A DNA stretch of 64,000 bases from Zea mays (GCF_902167145.1 NC_050101.1:113117789-113181788); one strand, 5' to 3'; shown: positions 21,099-32,320, counted from the stretch's first letter. The notes: a model not told the origin generated them from the sequence alone. Numbers and translations: made by a program.

Positions 21099-21784
21099 TT
21101 ATGTGGTTCGTGTCAAAGCCATAGGGCGTTGTGGCTTCTCCTGACCGGGTTGTTGTTCGTGTCTGCTTCCCTTGGTGGCTTCTTCGACGATGTTGATCGG
21201 TGGCGACAACAAAGAGTCATGAGAATATACTTGTAATTTTATCCTTTTTAGGTCTTCTCTAAAGTCCGTGGAGGGCCATCCTCCATATCTTTGTACTAGT
21301 TACTTATACTATATATATATATTATAAAAGCACCAGGCTTCCAATAGTTAGAGAAAGCCTGTCTGGCCGACCACCTCTGTGACCTGGTCCAGGCTGGCAC
21401 GCCGACCCACATCCCAAAATCATGCTGTGGGGTGCGCCCCCACCCCACACATGTGCATGCAAAAAAATAAGAAAGCATGCAGGAGTCAAACACGTTTTCT
21501 TGCATGAGCATAAATTTAGAAAAGAGATGTGTGACGGTTTTTATTTTTAAATTATAGGATCGCTGTAAAAACCATGCAGCTAGGCTCATCAGGACCAATC
21601 TATACTACCTATTAAGGCTGTAAGGGGTAGGCTGCCTCCTTGCGTTCTGCCTTTTTTTCATTTCCTGTTTTGCCCTCCTGCCCGCACACCTCACCTGCCC
21701 GCGTCGCCTCCTCCCCTGTCCTCCGCGTGCGTTGGGCGGGCAGCCAACTCTCCCACCAAACCCTAATCACTCCGCGCGCACGCC

Positions 21785-21879
21785 ATGGTGGAGACTCGCC
21801 GAAGCTCCGTCGCCGCCGCCGGGAAGCGCACGTCTCCATCGCCATCCTCTTCGTCCGTACCTTCCCGAAGCACCCCAAG
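21785..21879 (+). pseudogene. Captured first exon resembling an AAA-type ATPase (MVETRRSS family)
   Basis: ATG at 21785. The exon encodes MVETRRSSVAAAGKRTSPSP and more Ser/Pro, ending at a good donor (AAG|GTGAGAG, 21880). This start resembles the N-terminus of plant AAA-ATPases related to Arabidopsis At4g02480. Only the low-complexity N-terminus is present and no ATPase domain follows. It lies 186 bp inside the Helitron, where it could supply a start codon for chimeric transcripts. Confidence 0.45.
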
Positions 21880-23198
21880 GTGAGAGCGCACCCCGCGGAT
21901 CGAAGAATCTCGCGTCGCCGTTTCCTGATTTGACCTGTCGTTTAACCGATCTGAACTGTGGCCCTGACCAGGCGGAGTCCGGGGTCACCGACGGCGTCCG
22001 TCTTGCCGTGATGCGCGCGGCCAACCTCACAATGCTCCCTCGCCCCCGTCCATCTCGTCGTGATGCGCGCGACGCGCCTCGCGACACGCCCCCACGCGTG
22101 CTCCGCCTCGCCGCATCCCACTGCTCCACGCTGCCATCGCCACCCACAAGGCGTGCGACCTCGGCCCCGACAACCGCATCGGCAGTGCAAGACCGAGACA
22201 CCTCTCGTTGGAAGGTTCCATGGTGAGTGCTGATCTGATCTGATGAAGGAGGTGGAGGACACAGAGATGGCGGCGTGGAAGGCGCCTGCAGCGTCATGTT
22301 TCCCGACGACGACGCGGTGTTAGATCCCTTGACCTAAAGCAACCCGCCATCGCGCCTCCCCAACACAGCCTGCTCCTCTGGCCTGACCTGACAACTTCGG
22401 AAGCAATCTTCCCCCTGCGCCAAACGCATCTGGATCCAGGTATCCTTCGACCACAGCTCTTCTCCTGTCATCGTCCTCATGCAGGTGTGCCCCCCCGACG
22501 AGCATAGGGTAGAGATCTATCTTGGCTCAGGTTGATTCCCTTTTCTCTTGGTTAGATGGATTCTCTTTTTAATAGAAATCCCAATGTGTTTGATTAGATG
22601 GATTCTTTTGTTGGTGCAGATTGTGTGGAATGTTTCCTATACTTTGCTCTGCTTCCTGTTTCTTCTGGGATTCAAATAAACCACGGTGCCCCCTTGAGTT
22701 TGGATTAAATTTACAGTTAGTGATGGAGAATAAAGAGTGCCAACTGCATTATTCCCCGTATAGTGCTGGGAAGTACAATTCTCACTGTTGTACCCACCTA
22801 AATTTACATGGTTCACTACCAGGTCACGTATGTCATGCAAGTTTTTGCTCTCTATTAGTCCAAATTCACTTACCAATCTGTTAGCATGGAATAATTCATG
22901 GGATCAATGATCCATATAATTTATGGTATTCCCTTCATTGCTTTGAACTGAAGTATGGGAGGGAGCTGTGCTAGATTGGACAGTTCCCTTATGTTTCTGA
23001 TCTTTGTCTCCCACTTTGGTCAATTTCTGTTTTAAAGGTCTAAATTCATGCTTCTTTATATTATGCAGATTCCTTCCAAGGCTCTGTGCAGCTGTTCATC
23101 CATTTCTCCCTTCGATGTCGGTGTTTGTCCCTGCTATGTGTGTTGGATCACCATTGACATATATGTGGAAGTAGGTTCTCTGCTGAAAGAATACATAC
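21880..23198. other. Helitron interior, unassigned
   Basis: The GC-rich 21900-22320 stretch followed by AT-rich intron-like sequence probably derives from host genes, but I recognise no protein. ORFs here are short and low-complexity. Confidence 0.4.
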
Positions 23199-23666
23199 CT
23201 GTAACAAACTGGGGATTAGACCGACATACAGTGCTGGTACCCCACCTTGGTCGACAATCTTAAGGCATGTTGCAAGCGCATTCATTCTGGTTGCTTTTAC
23301 TTGCATCTGTAGCTGCCTACGGACCACTTCAAATGGGTATGTAGCAGCTTCAGCACAGCAACCTGCAATGGCCCCATAGAGTAAAGTCCTCACAGTACCC
23401 AGTTCAAGTTGATCCAATGCATTTGTCTCTTGTTTTTGTTGCTTCATCATCGATACCCTTTTCTTTCCTTCAGGAGAATGCAGATAAGCCATCTTCAGTA
23501 TGTCATACACTCCATAGAATACAGCGCCAGAGGGTGCCATGCTGATAAGAGAAGGCACCAATCCCTTATACAGCGAGAAGAATCCTTCAGTTTGGATCAT
23601 GTGGCGGGCAACACCAATGACCCCACCTAAAGCTTCACCACCAGGAGCAACCATCTTTGTCCTGAT
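23199..23666 (-). pseudogene. Captured exon of a mitochondrial carrier family protein
   Basis: A 156-codon open exon on the minus strand lies between an acceptor (TTTCAG|ATC at 23666) and a donor (CAG|GTATGT at 23198). The encoded segment has the carrier signature PFEVVRR (PxExxR type) and repeat features TEGFFSLYKGLVPSLISMAP and GGVPALYVGLIPSLLQ. These match plant mitochondrial adenine-nucleotide/substrate carriers of the BT-like group. It represents roughly the last half of a six-helix carrier; the first half is absent. It is opposite in orientation to the neighbouring ribosomal fragment. Confidence 0.75.
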
Positions 23667-24067
23667 CTGAAACCAACAACTCAAATCAGGTAATAGTCAG
23701 TGAAAAGATGACAACAAAGTAAAAGATTAAAGAAATATGTGGTACAAATTCTTTAAAAAAAACCTACTGTATCCATAGGTATGCACATGATCGTTGCACA
23801 AAGCTATAATTATCTGCTCTGCCAAGAATTATCTGAAGGGTGGGTATATAATTAGCAAACTATAATTACTGCATTGTCTCCTAAATACAGATAGGATGTG
23901 TAATGCAATGTTACCAATACATATTGTAGTATATTGTTTACTATGCACAAAACTTGTCTATTTTAGTGCACAATCACCATGCCCAAATCCACAAATTATT
24001 TCCATTCGATAGGCTTACTGTGTTGTATTCATGACCTGACTGTTTTATCTAACTGTGGTTTGATTAG

Positions 24068-24553
24068 CTGCTCCTGCCAAGAAGGGTGATGCCAAGACCA
24101 GGCCTTGAAGGTTGTCAAGGCTGTGAAGTCTGGGCCAGGAAAGAAGAAGACCAAGAAGATTCACACGTCCGTGACATTTCACCGCCCCAAGACCCTGAAG
24201 AAGGCTAGGGACCCCAAGTACCCAAGAATCAACACTACCGGAAGGAACAACCTTGATCAGTACCAAATTCTCAAGTATCCCCTCACCACAGAATCAGCGA
24301 TGAAGAAGATTGAAGATAACAACACTCTGGTCTTCATTGTCGACCTCAAGGCAGACAAGAAGATCAAGGCTGCTGTCAAGAAGATGTATGACATTCAGGC
24401 CAAGAAGGTCAACACCCTGATCAGGTTAGCATTTGGTCCAGTGTTATTTTCTTGTGCATAATCTATTATGTTGTGCAACTATGAGTTAATTCTTAACTGT
24501 GTCTGTCCAGGCCTGATGGAAAGAAGAAGGCTTACGTGAAGCTTCTCATGTAA
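24068..24553 (+). pseudogene. Captured 60S ribosomal protein L23a (uL23) fragment
   Basis: Two exons (24068-24424 and 24511-24553) with a GT..AG intron (24425-24510) encode most of plant L23a ([53 protein letters not shown]). The host intron is retained, so capture was at DNA level. Two defects are visible: a frameshift with TGA near 24105, and loss of the natural C-terminus. After KAYVKL the frame runs LLM and stops at 24551-24553. The lost residues are the end of the fold. Immediately downstream lies a fragment of a different gene. Confidence 0.85.
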
Positions 24554-24599
24554 GCACCCTTCGGATCTCCCCTCCCTCCCTTCTATGTCTCTTTCACCA

Positions 24600-24946
24600 G
24601 CTGGATCCAACCGTCCATTCCACACTCCCCTGGCCCCTCACCCTCGCTGGTGTCTAGGCATGGGCGTCGCCTATGAGACGACCAAGAGTGGCGTCGGCGT
24701 CGCCTCCATGGGCGTCATGCGCCTCAAGCTTGTCATGAAGTCCATCGTCCTCATCGTCATGGGCAGAGTCCTCGGCATCTATGACCTCATCATCGCCGCC
24801 ATCATCTCTGCCGGGATCAACCCCAAGGCCAAGCCCAAGCCCTACTTCTTAGACGGCTACACACACCTCTCCTTCGAACTCGCATGCAGCCTTGCTGGCC
24901 TCGCTGCCGGCATGGCCATCAGCATCGTCAGAGACACCAGAGTCAG
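24600..24946 (+). pseudogene. Captured V-ATPase proteolipid subunit c fragment
   Basis: The encoded segment [40 protein letters not shown] and [17 protein letters not shown] corresponds to the first to third membrane helices of the 16-kDa V-ATPase c subunit. It ends at a donor (GTCAG|GTATTG, 24947). The fourth helix with the proton-binding Glu is missing, and several normally invariant small residues are changed (for example MGRVLGIYD where MAGVLGIYG is usual). It joins the L23a fragment within about 50 bp. Confidence 0.8.
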
Positions 24947-26267
24947 GTATTGTACTACTCTGATTGCAGTGTGTATGCTTGAACATATATGAATAAGCAA
25001 AGCTGCAACATTTTTTCATCAGAAAATAAGCAAGCCAAACTGATCTAGAATACACTGTTTTTGAGAAATTAAGCAGCAACAAAGAAGTCTATGTGCCCCT
25101 TCTTCAATAGCAAGGTATTGTTGTGCATTGGGTTAGATGATATGTTTATGTGATCGTTACAGTGTTAGGTCTTGAGGTTATGGCTAAATAGTCAATCATC
25201 AAAATGGCAGTTACCTCACAACTTTGTAAGAAAAACAAGTTATGTGATCTTAGGTAACTTCTAAAATTTTGTTGCTTAGTGTAGCAGATTGCCAGGGTTA
25301 CCTTACCTTTTTCTGTCTATCTCGGTAACAAAAGACTGTCAGTCTGCAGACACTGAAAAAAGCACACTCCTTTTAAACCAAAGGACCATGATCACAAGAG
25401 GGCATCTTCTGCTTTCTTGCCATATCTGCTGCCCGTCTCAGAGATCAATTTAAGCTGAACCTTAGTGTCCGGTTCTGTTTCATGGCAAAGACCAGTTTCC
25501 AGCCTTGAAGTCTTTATAGAATGTGGACTTCCTTGAAACAACGAAGAACACTGCACGCAAAGTGATGGTATTATTCTCCATCGGATACTAAAAATGCTGC
25601 ATGAACTATATACATAGAGTATGTAAGGGTGAAGGGACAGACCAGGAATTGCAGGAACAATACAGTCTTTATCCTGCAGCACCTCCTGCCTATAAATTTC
25701 TTTGTGCTAGATATTTTGCAATTTGGCAACACTAAAGATTTTGTATTTACTCAGTCTAGATTTATCTTTGTAGCTTTATAGGCAGCACTGTTCGTCGATT
25801 CAAGCTGTTAATTAAATCAATCAGGGTCCATCTCAAAAGTTTCATGGTGAAAATCATACACTTTGTGACATGTGTTATGTCCCTATCTTGTTTCAGTGAC
25901 TGCATCTATGTCCTGTGCTGCTCACCTATGTTCTGGCGTCCCTAGGTGGCGAGAAGGTGACGAGGCGTGTCCAGCACGGTGAAGCATGTCGTCGATGCAT
26001 AGCAGTCTGGCACAGGCGAGAAGGACGCTCCGTTCGTTGTGGATGGCATCGAGATGGCCAATGTACGCGGGCCTAAATCCGATACTGCTCTTCTTCACCT
26101 ATGTCCTGTGCTTTGCATTTCATTTCATCTCACAGCTTTTCCTCTTCTTTGTGCTTTGATCTGTTGACATGCACATGTTCTCATCGTTTATTCATCTTGC
26201 TTGCAGATCACATCACTTATTTATCTGATGACATTGTATTTTTTTGTTTGTTTCCATCTTGTATTAG
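24947..26267. other. Helitron interior, mostly intron-like
   Basis: AT-rich sequence without a recognised gene. A short segment at 25990-26065 (frame reading AGEKDAPFVVDGIE-like) may be another captured exon but is not identified. Confidence 0.35.
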
Positions 26268-26622
26268 ATTGAATGGAATGGAGGCTCGGATACTATGGAT
26301 GAAATTCTTGTTAGGATACAACAACTGGAAGAAGCAGCAGTAAAGCGTGAGCGAGCTATGGCGTACGCGTTCAACCATCAGGTTTATACTTACTAATTCG
26401 GATGTTGTAACTCATTTCGTTGTAGAAATCCACTAAGATTCAAATTATAAATAAAATTCAAATTTTCATTTAAAATCTGCACGCATGACTTAACTTTAAA
26501 ACCAATCATAATTTGTTCAAGAGAATAGCAGGATTGTGAGTGCACCTAACAGAACGATGTATTTTACCCTTTGGCAGTGGAGAGCAAGGTCTGCCACAAG
26601 TCTAGGAAACTTCAGCTATTAA
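26268..26622 (+). pseudogene. Captured IQD (IQ67-domain) family exons
   Basis: Exon 26268-26381 (38 codons; DEILVRIQQLEEAAVKRERA then MAYAFNHQ) is bounded by TTAG| and CAG|GTTTAT. After an intron, exon 26578 begins WRARSATSLGNFSY and hits TAA at 26620-26622. The order 'QEAA.KRERA.AYAF.HQ / WR......GNFSY' is the IQD pattern just downstream of the IQ67 domain. The IQ motifs themselves are absent. Confidence 0.55.
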
Positions 26623-27377
26623 GTCGGTAAGGTCTGCCACAAGCCTTGGAGATGCATATTTGTCACAGATGGATTACAGACGCCTTCGTTCATAAGGCGG
26701 ATCTCGCCGCAAACCCACCCCGCCTCCTAGACTTCCCATGTTTTAGTAAGATTTAAGAGTTTTGACTGGATAATTGTTGCCAGCCTAATCATTTTGAGTT
26801 ACTTATGTGGGGAAAATGCATACAAGTCTCCAGTATTCAGTCAATTCTTTGTTGCTCATGGTTCTCAATTCAATTCCGATGTACTGTGAGTTTCACCAGC
26901 CTGCGTCTTGGACACATGAAACTTTATGCATGTTATTCGAGTACCCTTCTGCAGCTCCAATTTGCTTTAGCCAAACATAATTGATTTGCATAAAATTTGG
27001 AATAATTGGATCTATTAAAAAATTATCAAGCAGTTGTTCTGGTTATCCTCATTTGGGTGCTACACCAGTGATCTTGTTTATACCGCTTTCACATGTAATA
27101 AACCATAGATCCTGCCTTCCGTAGAGGCTGAGGTTGATGAAATCCTTGTTTTCCAAAAAAAGAAGAGCTTTAGCAAGAGTTAACCTTTACTGACACTTGT
27201 TCTTTTATTATTGCAGCTTCAACCCATTGCATTCATTCATTTGGTTTGAGCTCTTTGGTTAACCAACAGATCGAGATGTTGACCTGCTGGGCGGTGTAAA
27301 GTGGCATTGTACAATTTCACTAGATTCAATTTATTTAGAAAACAACTTACTGTCTTGACATAAACTGTTCTTCACAG
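26623..27377. other. Helitron interior, intron-like
   Basis: AT-rich sequence; nothing coding recognised between the IQD and DUF3531 fragments. Confidence 0.4.
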
Positions 27378-27753
27378 GTAATTCAAGCTTGGTACGTCAT
27401 GGGAAGGCTAGGAGCTTATAATTCTTCAAATTTGGAGGTTGGGCTCATGCAAATTTATCTTTTTTACTCCCTTCATTGGCTACTTAACTCGTAATCTCTT
27501 TCTAAAAATGTAATGTTGTCAAGTCCAATGTCAGCTGGCCAACTCCATGATGGACTATGACCCTTCATATGATTCTGAAATTGGGGCAGGGTTTGGTGAG
27601 CGTTGGAATCATTGAACAGTCTGGCCACTTTACAAAAGGATGTGTGCAAATTCTTAATTTACCCTCACTTTTTTTTCTCTTTCGGGTGGATCTTGGAACC
27701 TCAAATTACCTTGGCTTGGATGTATTACTAAACGGCTTAACACCAAGAGACAT
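27378..27753 (+). pseudogene. Captured DUF3531-family exons (plastid protein)
   Basis: Three short exons carry DUF3531 hallmarks. 27378-27437 encodes VIQAWYVMGRLGAYNSSNLE, from CACAG| to GAG|GTTG. 27535-27591 encodes LANSMMDYDPSYDSEIGAG. 27682-27753 encodes RVDLGTSNYLGLDVLLNGLT. They are in the order of the parent gene with AT-rich introns between. The middle of the domain and the C-terminus are missing. The family name is from memory of conserved plant proteins. Confidence 0.6.
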
Positions 27754-28069
27754 CTTTTAGGGATAGTGGTTTATAGGGTCAGTGGCTAAAAATATCTCGA
27801 GAACTAAAATAGATGAAGTGACCATCATCGGGTTTATTTTATTGAAATACGATGCTCAAAACTATTATGTTGTCACTAATTGTATGTATGAAATATTGAA
27901 ATTATTTTGTCATTGCTTTTCTGACAATGTTAGTTGAATGGGCAGAGCATCCATGGCTACAATACTCTAAAAATACGCCAAACATTTTCTCTTGGTGATA
28001 CTGTCGTGTCATGTGTATAAATTTTATGCTTTGTTTGATTTGCGGTACCACATAGATATCGATTCCATG

Positions 28070-28106
28070 TGTTTCCTTGTAGCATCGCACGGGCATAAAC
28101 CTATTT
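28070..28106 (+). repeat. Relic of a Helitron-type 3' end inside Helitron 1
   Basis: TAGCATCGCACGGGCATAAA followed by CCTATTT resembles the element's own 3' terminus (GCAACGCACGGGCACTTACCTAGT) with CTATT in place of CTAGT. Confidence 0.45.
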
Positions 28107-28337
28107 GTACATAATTATAGTGGTATTATAGGTCTCTGACTTGTTCATGCAATTATTTTCAACTTTTTACGCTCTTGACGTGACATTAGAATTGTTGTTC
28201 CTTTTCATTCTGGATGGAAGAGAAGTATGTTCCTTGTTTGACTTCAGTTTTGGTTTTTTTTGTTCTTCAATTTATCTTTGCCTTTTCCCTGTATTGTTGC
28301 ATCTTACATAAACACCTATGTCTCAAGTTTTTGGAGA

Positions 28338-28925
28338 TGTACAATGACTCACTTGATGCTTTGTTTTTAGGTGCCCCTACATTTAAGGGGCGAAAGCAAA
28401 TCGAGAACCGCAGAGTAGTTGAGTTGGGTGGAAAGGTAATCTCTCATTTTCTTAACCTCCACCTGTTCTGGCTTGAAACTCTGTCATCTCAGTGTTTATG
28501 TCATCTGAAAAACAGTCCGTTAAGAAGCATCGCACACCATTAAGTGTTGCGAAGCCAGCTCTGAAGAATCAGAAGAAACGAGAACAGAAGAAAATGGAAG
28601 AGGTACGCTACTCTGCCTATCCGGTACACTTTTTGTAACATGTTTTCAAGGACATAAACGAGGAGTGACACATGAGAACTTTATGCAGGAAAAACTACTT
28701 GGGATCTTTAGGAAGAGGGACAAGGACACCAAACCTCACAAGACAAGGCCAGAGGATCGAGTGCTTAGGTCCACAGAAGGGCGCTTTAGGAACAGTATAC
28801 TGAACGTCAAGCATCTTCTGGCGCCACCGAAACCATCAGGCAAGGACATGTCAGAACCGAAGATGAGGAAGGACAAGCACAAGGGGAAGGGTAAGCAGAA
28901 GGGGGGCAGAAGGAAGAGACGTTGA
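28338..28925 (+). pseudogene. Captured 3' exons of a Lys/Arg-rich protein (unidentified)
   Basis: Three exons with good splice sites: about 28338-28435 (DSLDALFLGAPTFKGRKQIE, donor AAG|GTAATC), 28516-28602 (SVKKHRTPLSVAKPALKNQK, donor GAG|GTACGC) and 28689-28925 (EKLLGIFRKRDKDTKPHKTR ... GGRRKRR, stop TGA 28923-28925). The tail is highly basic, as in nucleolar proteins, and the natural stop seems to be present. I do not recognise the family. The region upstream of the first listed exon is missing or unrecognised. Confidence 0.5.
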
Positions 28926-29744
28926 AGAAAGCACACTTCTGTAACCTGGCTTGCTATTAAGAATTTAAGATAGATGATTGATGAAACGTTTAAATGACAC
29001 CTTTTTGTGTCCGTCCTGAAATTAAGACGTTTTCTTGCTCTGCTGGAATCTTTGAAGTGATCCTTGAAACGATGTAATTCTCCAGGATGCGGTTCAGGAA
29101 GAGAGGCTTATTTGGTTCAGTTTTATATGCCCTTCGATCCCTGGGCATATTTGTATTTGTATTGTCATCTTGGATATGATCAAAGCTATGAGTATTTGTC
29201 GACGGCTGAAATGCTACCATCCCTAAAATGTTAGATTGATTTCATTCTGCAAAAGGAATACATTTCCATTGTCCAGCTACAAGAATTTTACATCGCAATC
29301 GATTGTTGCATGTCCAGTGATTGTCAGTACAAGATTACAATGGACTTTCAATTTTACACATAAAATTTAAGAATTGAATTGAATTAGTATCGGACCTTAA
29401 ATATTTTTAGACCTTTTAGAAATTATCATTGTCTATTACCACCCCTAACACAGGGGACTATTCGTGTAATAAACAAATAAATAAATCGGATTCCCAAATA
29501 AAATGGCCTCCATGTATCTAGCATGGACTCGTGGCTCAGTAAAGCTGACATTTTCAATCCGAGGTAACAGTAATAATCGGCGTATTAAACGGTAAATAGG
29601 TAAGTGCCTATGCGTTGCAACGGAAATATATAATACTATGATAACTTATGTACAAATGTGTGTTATACTGTTAAGAGGAGCCGTCTGTTAGCCCTATATT
29701 TGCAAAAGAACATGGAAAATCATGATATCAATGTGCAACACACA
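28926..29744. other. Helitron interior, 3' UTR-like and spacer
   Basis: AT-rich. Contains an inverted Helitron-end relic (29595-29635). No gene recognised. Confidence 0.4.
29595..29635 (-). repeat. Inverted Helitron-type 3' end inside Helitron 1
   Basis: The minus strand reads TAGTATTATATATTTCCGTT, then GCAACGCATAGGCACTTACCTATT. This is nearly the terminal sequence of Helitron 1 itself (TAGTATAGATATGTTCCCGTTGCAACGCACGGGCACTTACCTAGT, 32307-32350), in opposite orientation. Confidence 0.6.
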
Positions 29745-30345
29745 CATTTTCTTTGTACTTGCAATGTTTGGAGCAACCTTTCTGATGTATTCTTCTCGCT
29801 TTTTCAAGGGTAAGAGTTTAATGTGTTTGACAAGCTTGCAACAATCGAGCTTGCATTGGGAGCACTTGGCACGTTCTATTTCAAACAGTGCCTGCAGATA
29901 ATTACTAAGAAGCTTTATTACATATATGTGAATTAACTTGCAATTTTCTTTGATTTTATATAGCTAAAAATAGTCCTAACTATTCAATGGCACCTAAAAA
30001 ATTGTTCATTTATGTGGATAACATAAAGAAGACTCAACTGTCACAGGGTCCTACAACTGGTTCTTAATCTGTATTCCTGGAAACAAGCTAGACCACAGAA
30101 TAAATCTTCAAAATATTCTGGTGACTTTCCAAGCCTTCCATTGAACCAAGTAAAACAATATTATTGTGACCAAATATTATTTGTTTATAATAAAAACAGG
30201 ATTTACTTCGAAACACAAGGAGTTGTTACTTGCAAAGTCCTTGACAAAGTTTGCACAGTGGTTCGTCGTCAGTGGTCCAGCCCTGAGTGTACTGTCTCTC
30301 ATGCCATTACACAACACACATCTCCATTCAGAAGTATCAGAATCC
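29745..30345 (-). pseudogene. Captured ZRANB3-like (SNF2/HNH) gene fragment
   Basis: On the minus strand three pieces occur in parental order: about 30345-30200 (TSEWRCVLCNG ... NHCANFVKDFASNN), about 30097-30070 (CFQEYRLRT) and 29891-29745 (ALFEIERAKCSQCKLDCCKL then VKHIKLLPLKKREEYIRK and VAPNIAS). The Cys pairs and 'REEYI.KVAPNIA' match the region before the HNH nuclease motif in plant ZRANB3-like proteins. The acceptor CTGCAG|GCACTG at 29891 is intact. Helicase and HNH catalytic residues are absent. Confidence 0.55.
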
Positions 30346-30527
30346 ACGGATTGTTATTCTATATTTTTATTAGCACTTTGATAAAATATAATGATAAGAC
30401 ATATTGAGATGCAGAAGCAATATGATAAAATATATTGATATAAAAACACTAATTGTTATTCTATATTTTTATTAGCACTTTACATAAATAACAAAAACAT
30501 AAAGCATGTGCATGTAACGAATCAAAT

Positions 30528-30792
30528 ACAACTTTAACTTCTTATCTACATGTTTAGAAATGATGACGTGCTTAAGCTTTGAGTCCTTCCTCTTCAAGGC
30601 TTCCTCTCTATTTCTTTTAGCAACTTCATGGTCTTTTAGCATCCATGAGGGAAGTCCTTTTTTCTGTTGGATGTCTGTCCACTGGACCCAGCAACGAACA
30701 AAAGCAAGCTTTTCAGATTCAGGGTTGTTCACACTTAAAACATCCATTTTGGATTTCTCAAATTCAGCTTCAACATCATCACCAGCAAAAGC
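30528..30792 (-). pseudogene. Captured UTP14 (U3 snoRNP-associated) exon
   Basis: The minus-strand exon starts after GTCAG| at 30792 and encodes AFAGDDVEAEFEKSKMDVLS, VQWTDIQQKKGLPSWMLKDH and KLKHVIISKHVDKK. These match the C-terminal conserved part of UTP14, a small-subunit processome protein. Substitutions such as AFVRCWVQW where PGWGQW is usual indicate drift. The N-terminal two thirds are absent. Confidence 0.75.
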
Positions 30793-31052
30793 CTGACGTA
30801 TGAAAAAAAACAGCTTACGATCCTGTTGCTACTCAAACAACGTGCAAAACAAAATAAGAAAAAAAAATGAATAGACCTACAAATAGGGACTGTAGACCAT
30901 AGTTAAGGAAAACATCTGGTAATTTAGATTTATTGGTAATGCCATTGGCATTGCTCTGACCATTATTAATTTCATGCCACGACCACGTACAAGGAAAGCT
31001 CTGCAGCTCTCAACATCAAGCAGACCAGGCCAGGCCAGCATCAGCCACAGCA
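30793..31052. other. Helitron interior, unassigned
   Basis: AT-rich intron-like stretch between the UTP14 and DUF674 fragments. Confidence 0.4.
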
Positions 31053-31455
31053 ATGGCGTCCATGATGACAGCTACAGACGTGAAGCCGGCGCCGGCCGCT
31101 AGCGGCCCGTAGCTGAAGCTGGTGGTGGACAGGCGTTCGCGGCGCGTGCTGTACGCGGAGGCCCGCAAAGACGCGGTGGACTTCCTGATCGGCCTGTTGC
31201 GCATGCCCGCGGGCCTCGCGGCGCGCGCACTGGCCAAGCGCGTGCGCGATGAGCCCGCGCCGGGCTCCCTGGGCTCGCTCCACGCGGGCGCGCTGGCCCT
31301 AGACGACGCCTTCTTCGTCTCCAGCTCGCCCAACCGCGACGCGCTGCTCAGCCCCTCAACGCTGCCCTCCGCCGCGCTCACGCTGCTGCTCGGCGAGGGC
31401 GCAGTACCGCCGGCGCCGGTGCCTCCCCCGCCTCAGCGGTTCTTCCGGTGCAACG
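31053..31455 (+). pseudogene. Captured DUF674-family 5' part
   Basis: ATG at 31053, then an in-frame TAG at 31110-31112. The frame then stays open through LKLVVDRRSRRVLYAEARKD, FLIGLLRMPAGLAARALAK and GSLGSLHAGALALDDAFF, ending near PPPPQRFFRCNA. This is the N-terminal repeat of the plant-specific DUF674 family. The rest of the gene is replaced by an EXO70 fragment in the opposite orientation. Confidence 0.7.
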
Positions 31456-31465
31456 CGTACGCGCC

Positions 31466-31690
31466 GTCGCCATGCACCGGCTGAGCAGCTCGTCGGCGCG
31501 GTCGAGCAGGGCGCGGTTGGTCCCCGCAGCGTCCAGCTCCTGCACGATGCCGATGAGATCGTCGACCGCCTCCAGGAACGCGTCCGCATCGGCGGAGTCC
31601 GCCCAAATCAGCCGGTCCATGGCCACGAACTGCGAGATCTGGCGGTCCAGCGTGCGCAAGGTCCGCTCCATCGACGTGAGGAGGAGGTCG
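31466..31690 (-). pseudogene. Captured EXO70 (exocyst subunit) fragment
   Basis: The minus strand encodes RTLRTLDRQISQFVAMDRLI, ADAFLEAVDDLIGIVQELDA and NRALLDRADELLSRCMA, the conserved N-terminal region of plant EXO70 proteins. Homology stops at CMA, where the sequence joins the end of the DUF674 fragment. The large C-terminal Exo70 domain is absent. Confidence 0.75.
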
Positions 31691-32306
31691 GCGGGAGGAG
31701 GTCGGAGCAGGACGAGTCGTCGGCGAGCGCGGAGGCGAGGCCGAGGAGGCGACGCGGCGCGGCGCCACCCCTGGCGATGGGGAAGACGGAGGGGTACATG
31801 GACGCGAGCAGCGCCGCCGCCTCGTTGTACGTCTGGCTGGAGAACGCGAGCGGCGGGAGGGGGAGCAGTCCGGCAGCCTGCGGGTGCGGGGGAGGTGACG
31901 CTGGAGGTCGCGGCGGACCTCCGGGCCAGGGACGCCGAGGCCGAGCGCGCCAGGAGCTCCCTGACCGCCGAGCTCCGCGCCGAGCGTGCCCTGGAGGCAC
32001 GGCTCCACCCGGGGCGGACCCTGGCGTCGCTCGACGAGCTCCACCTCTCCGGCCTGAACCCGACGAGCTCCACCTCTCCACCGTCGCAACTTCAACTTCA
32101 GCTTCCTGGACGAGCTTCACCTCTCCACCGTCGCGACTTCAACTTCACGGATCTGAAGGCGGAGCCGACGAGCTCGTTCCTGGACGCGAGGAGCCCGCGG
32201 TGGGGCGGGCTCGGCAAGTACCTGTCGATGCGGGGAGAGGGGAACACGAGGCAGGGGCAGGCGGAGGCACAGGCTGTGAACGCTGACACTATTGTCTTAA
32301 TAGAGT
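31691..32306. other. GC-rich captured sequence, unidentified
   Basis: GC-rich on both strands with long overlapping ORFs. A minus-strand frame reading FSSQTYNEAAALLASMYPSV and a plus-strand frame reading EVTLEVAADLRARDAEAERA look protein-like and could be more captured exons, but I cannot name them. Confidence 0.4.
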
Positions 32307-32320
32307 AGTATAGATATGTT

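Noticed and set aside
22621..22884. 87-aa plus-strand ORF and its opposite in Helitron 1
   Set aside because: No domain recognised; looks like intron or UTR of a captured gene.
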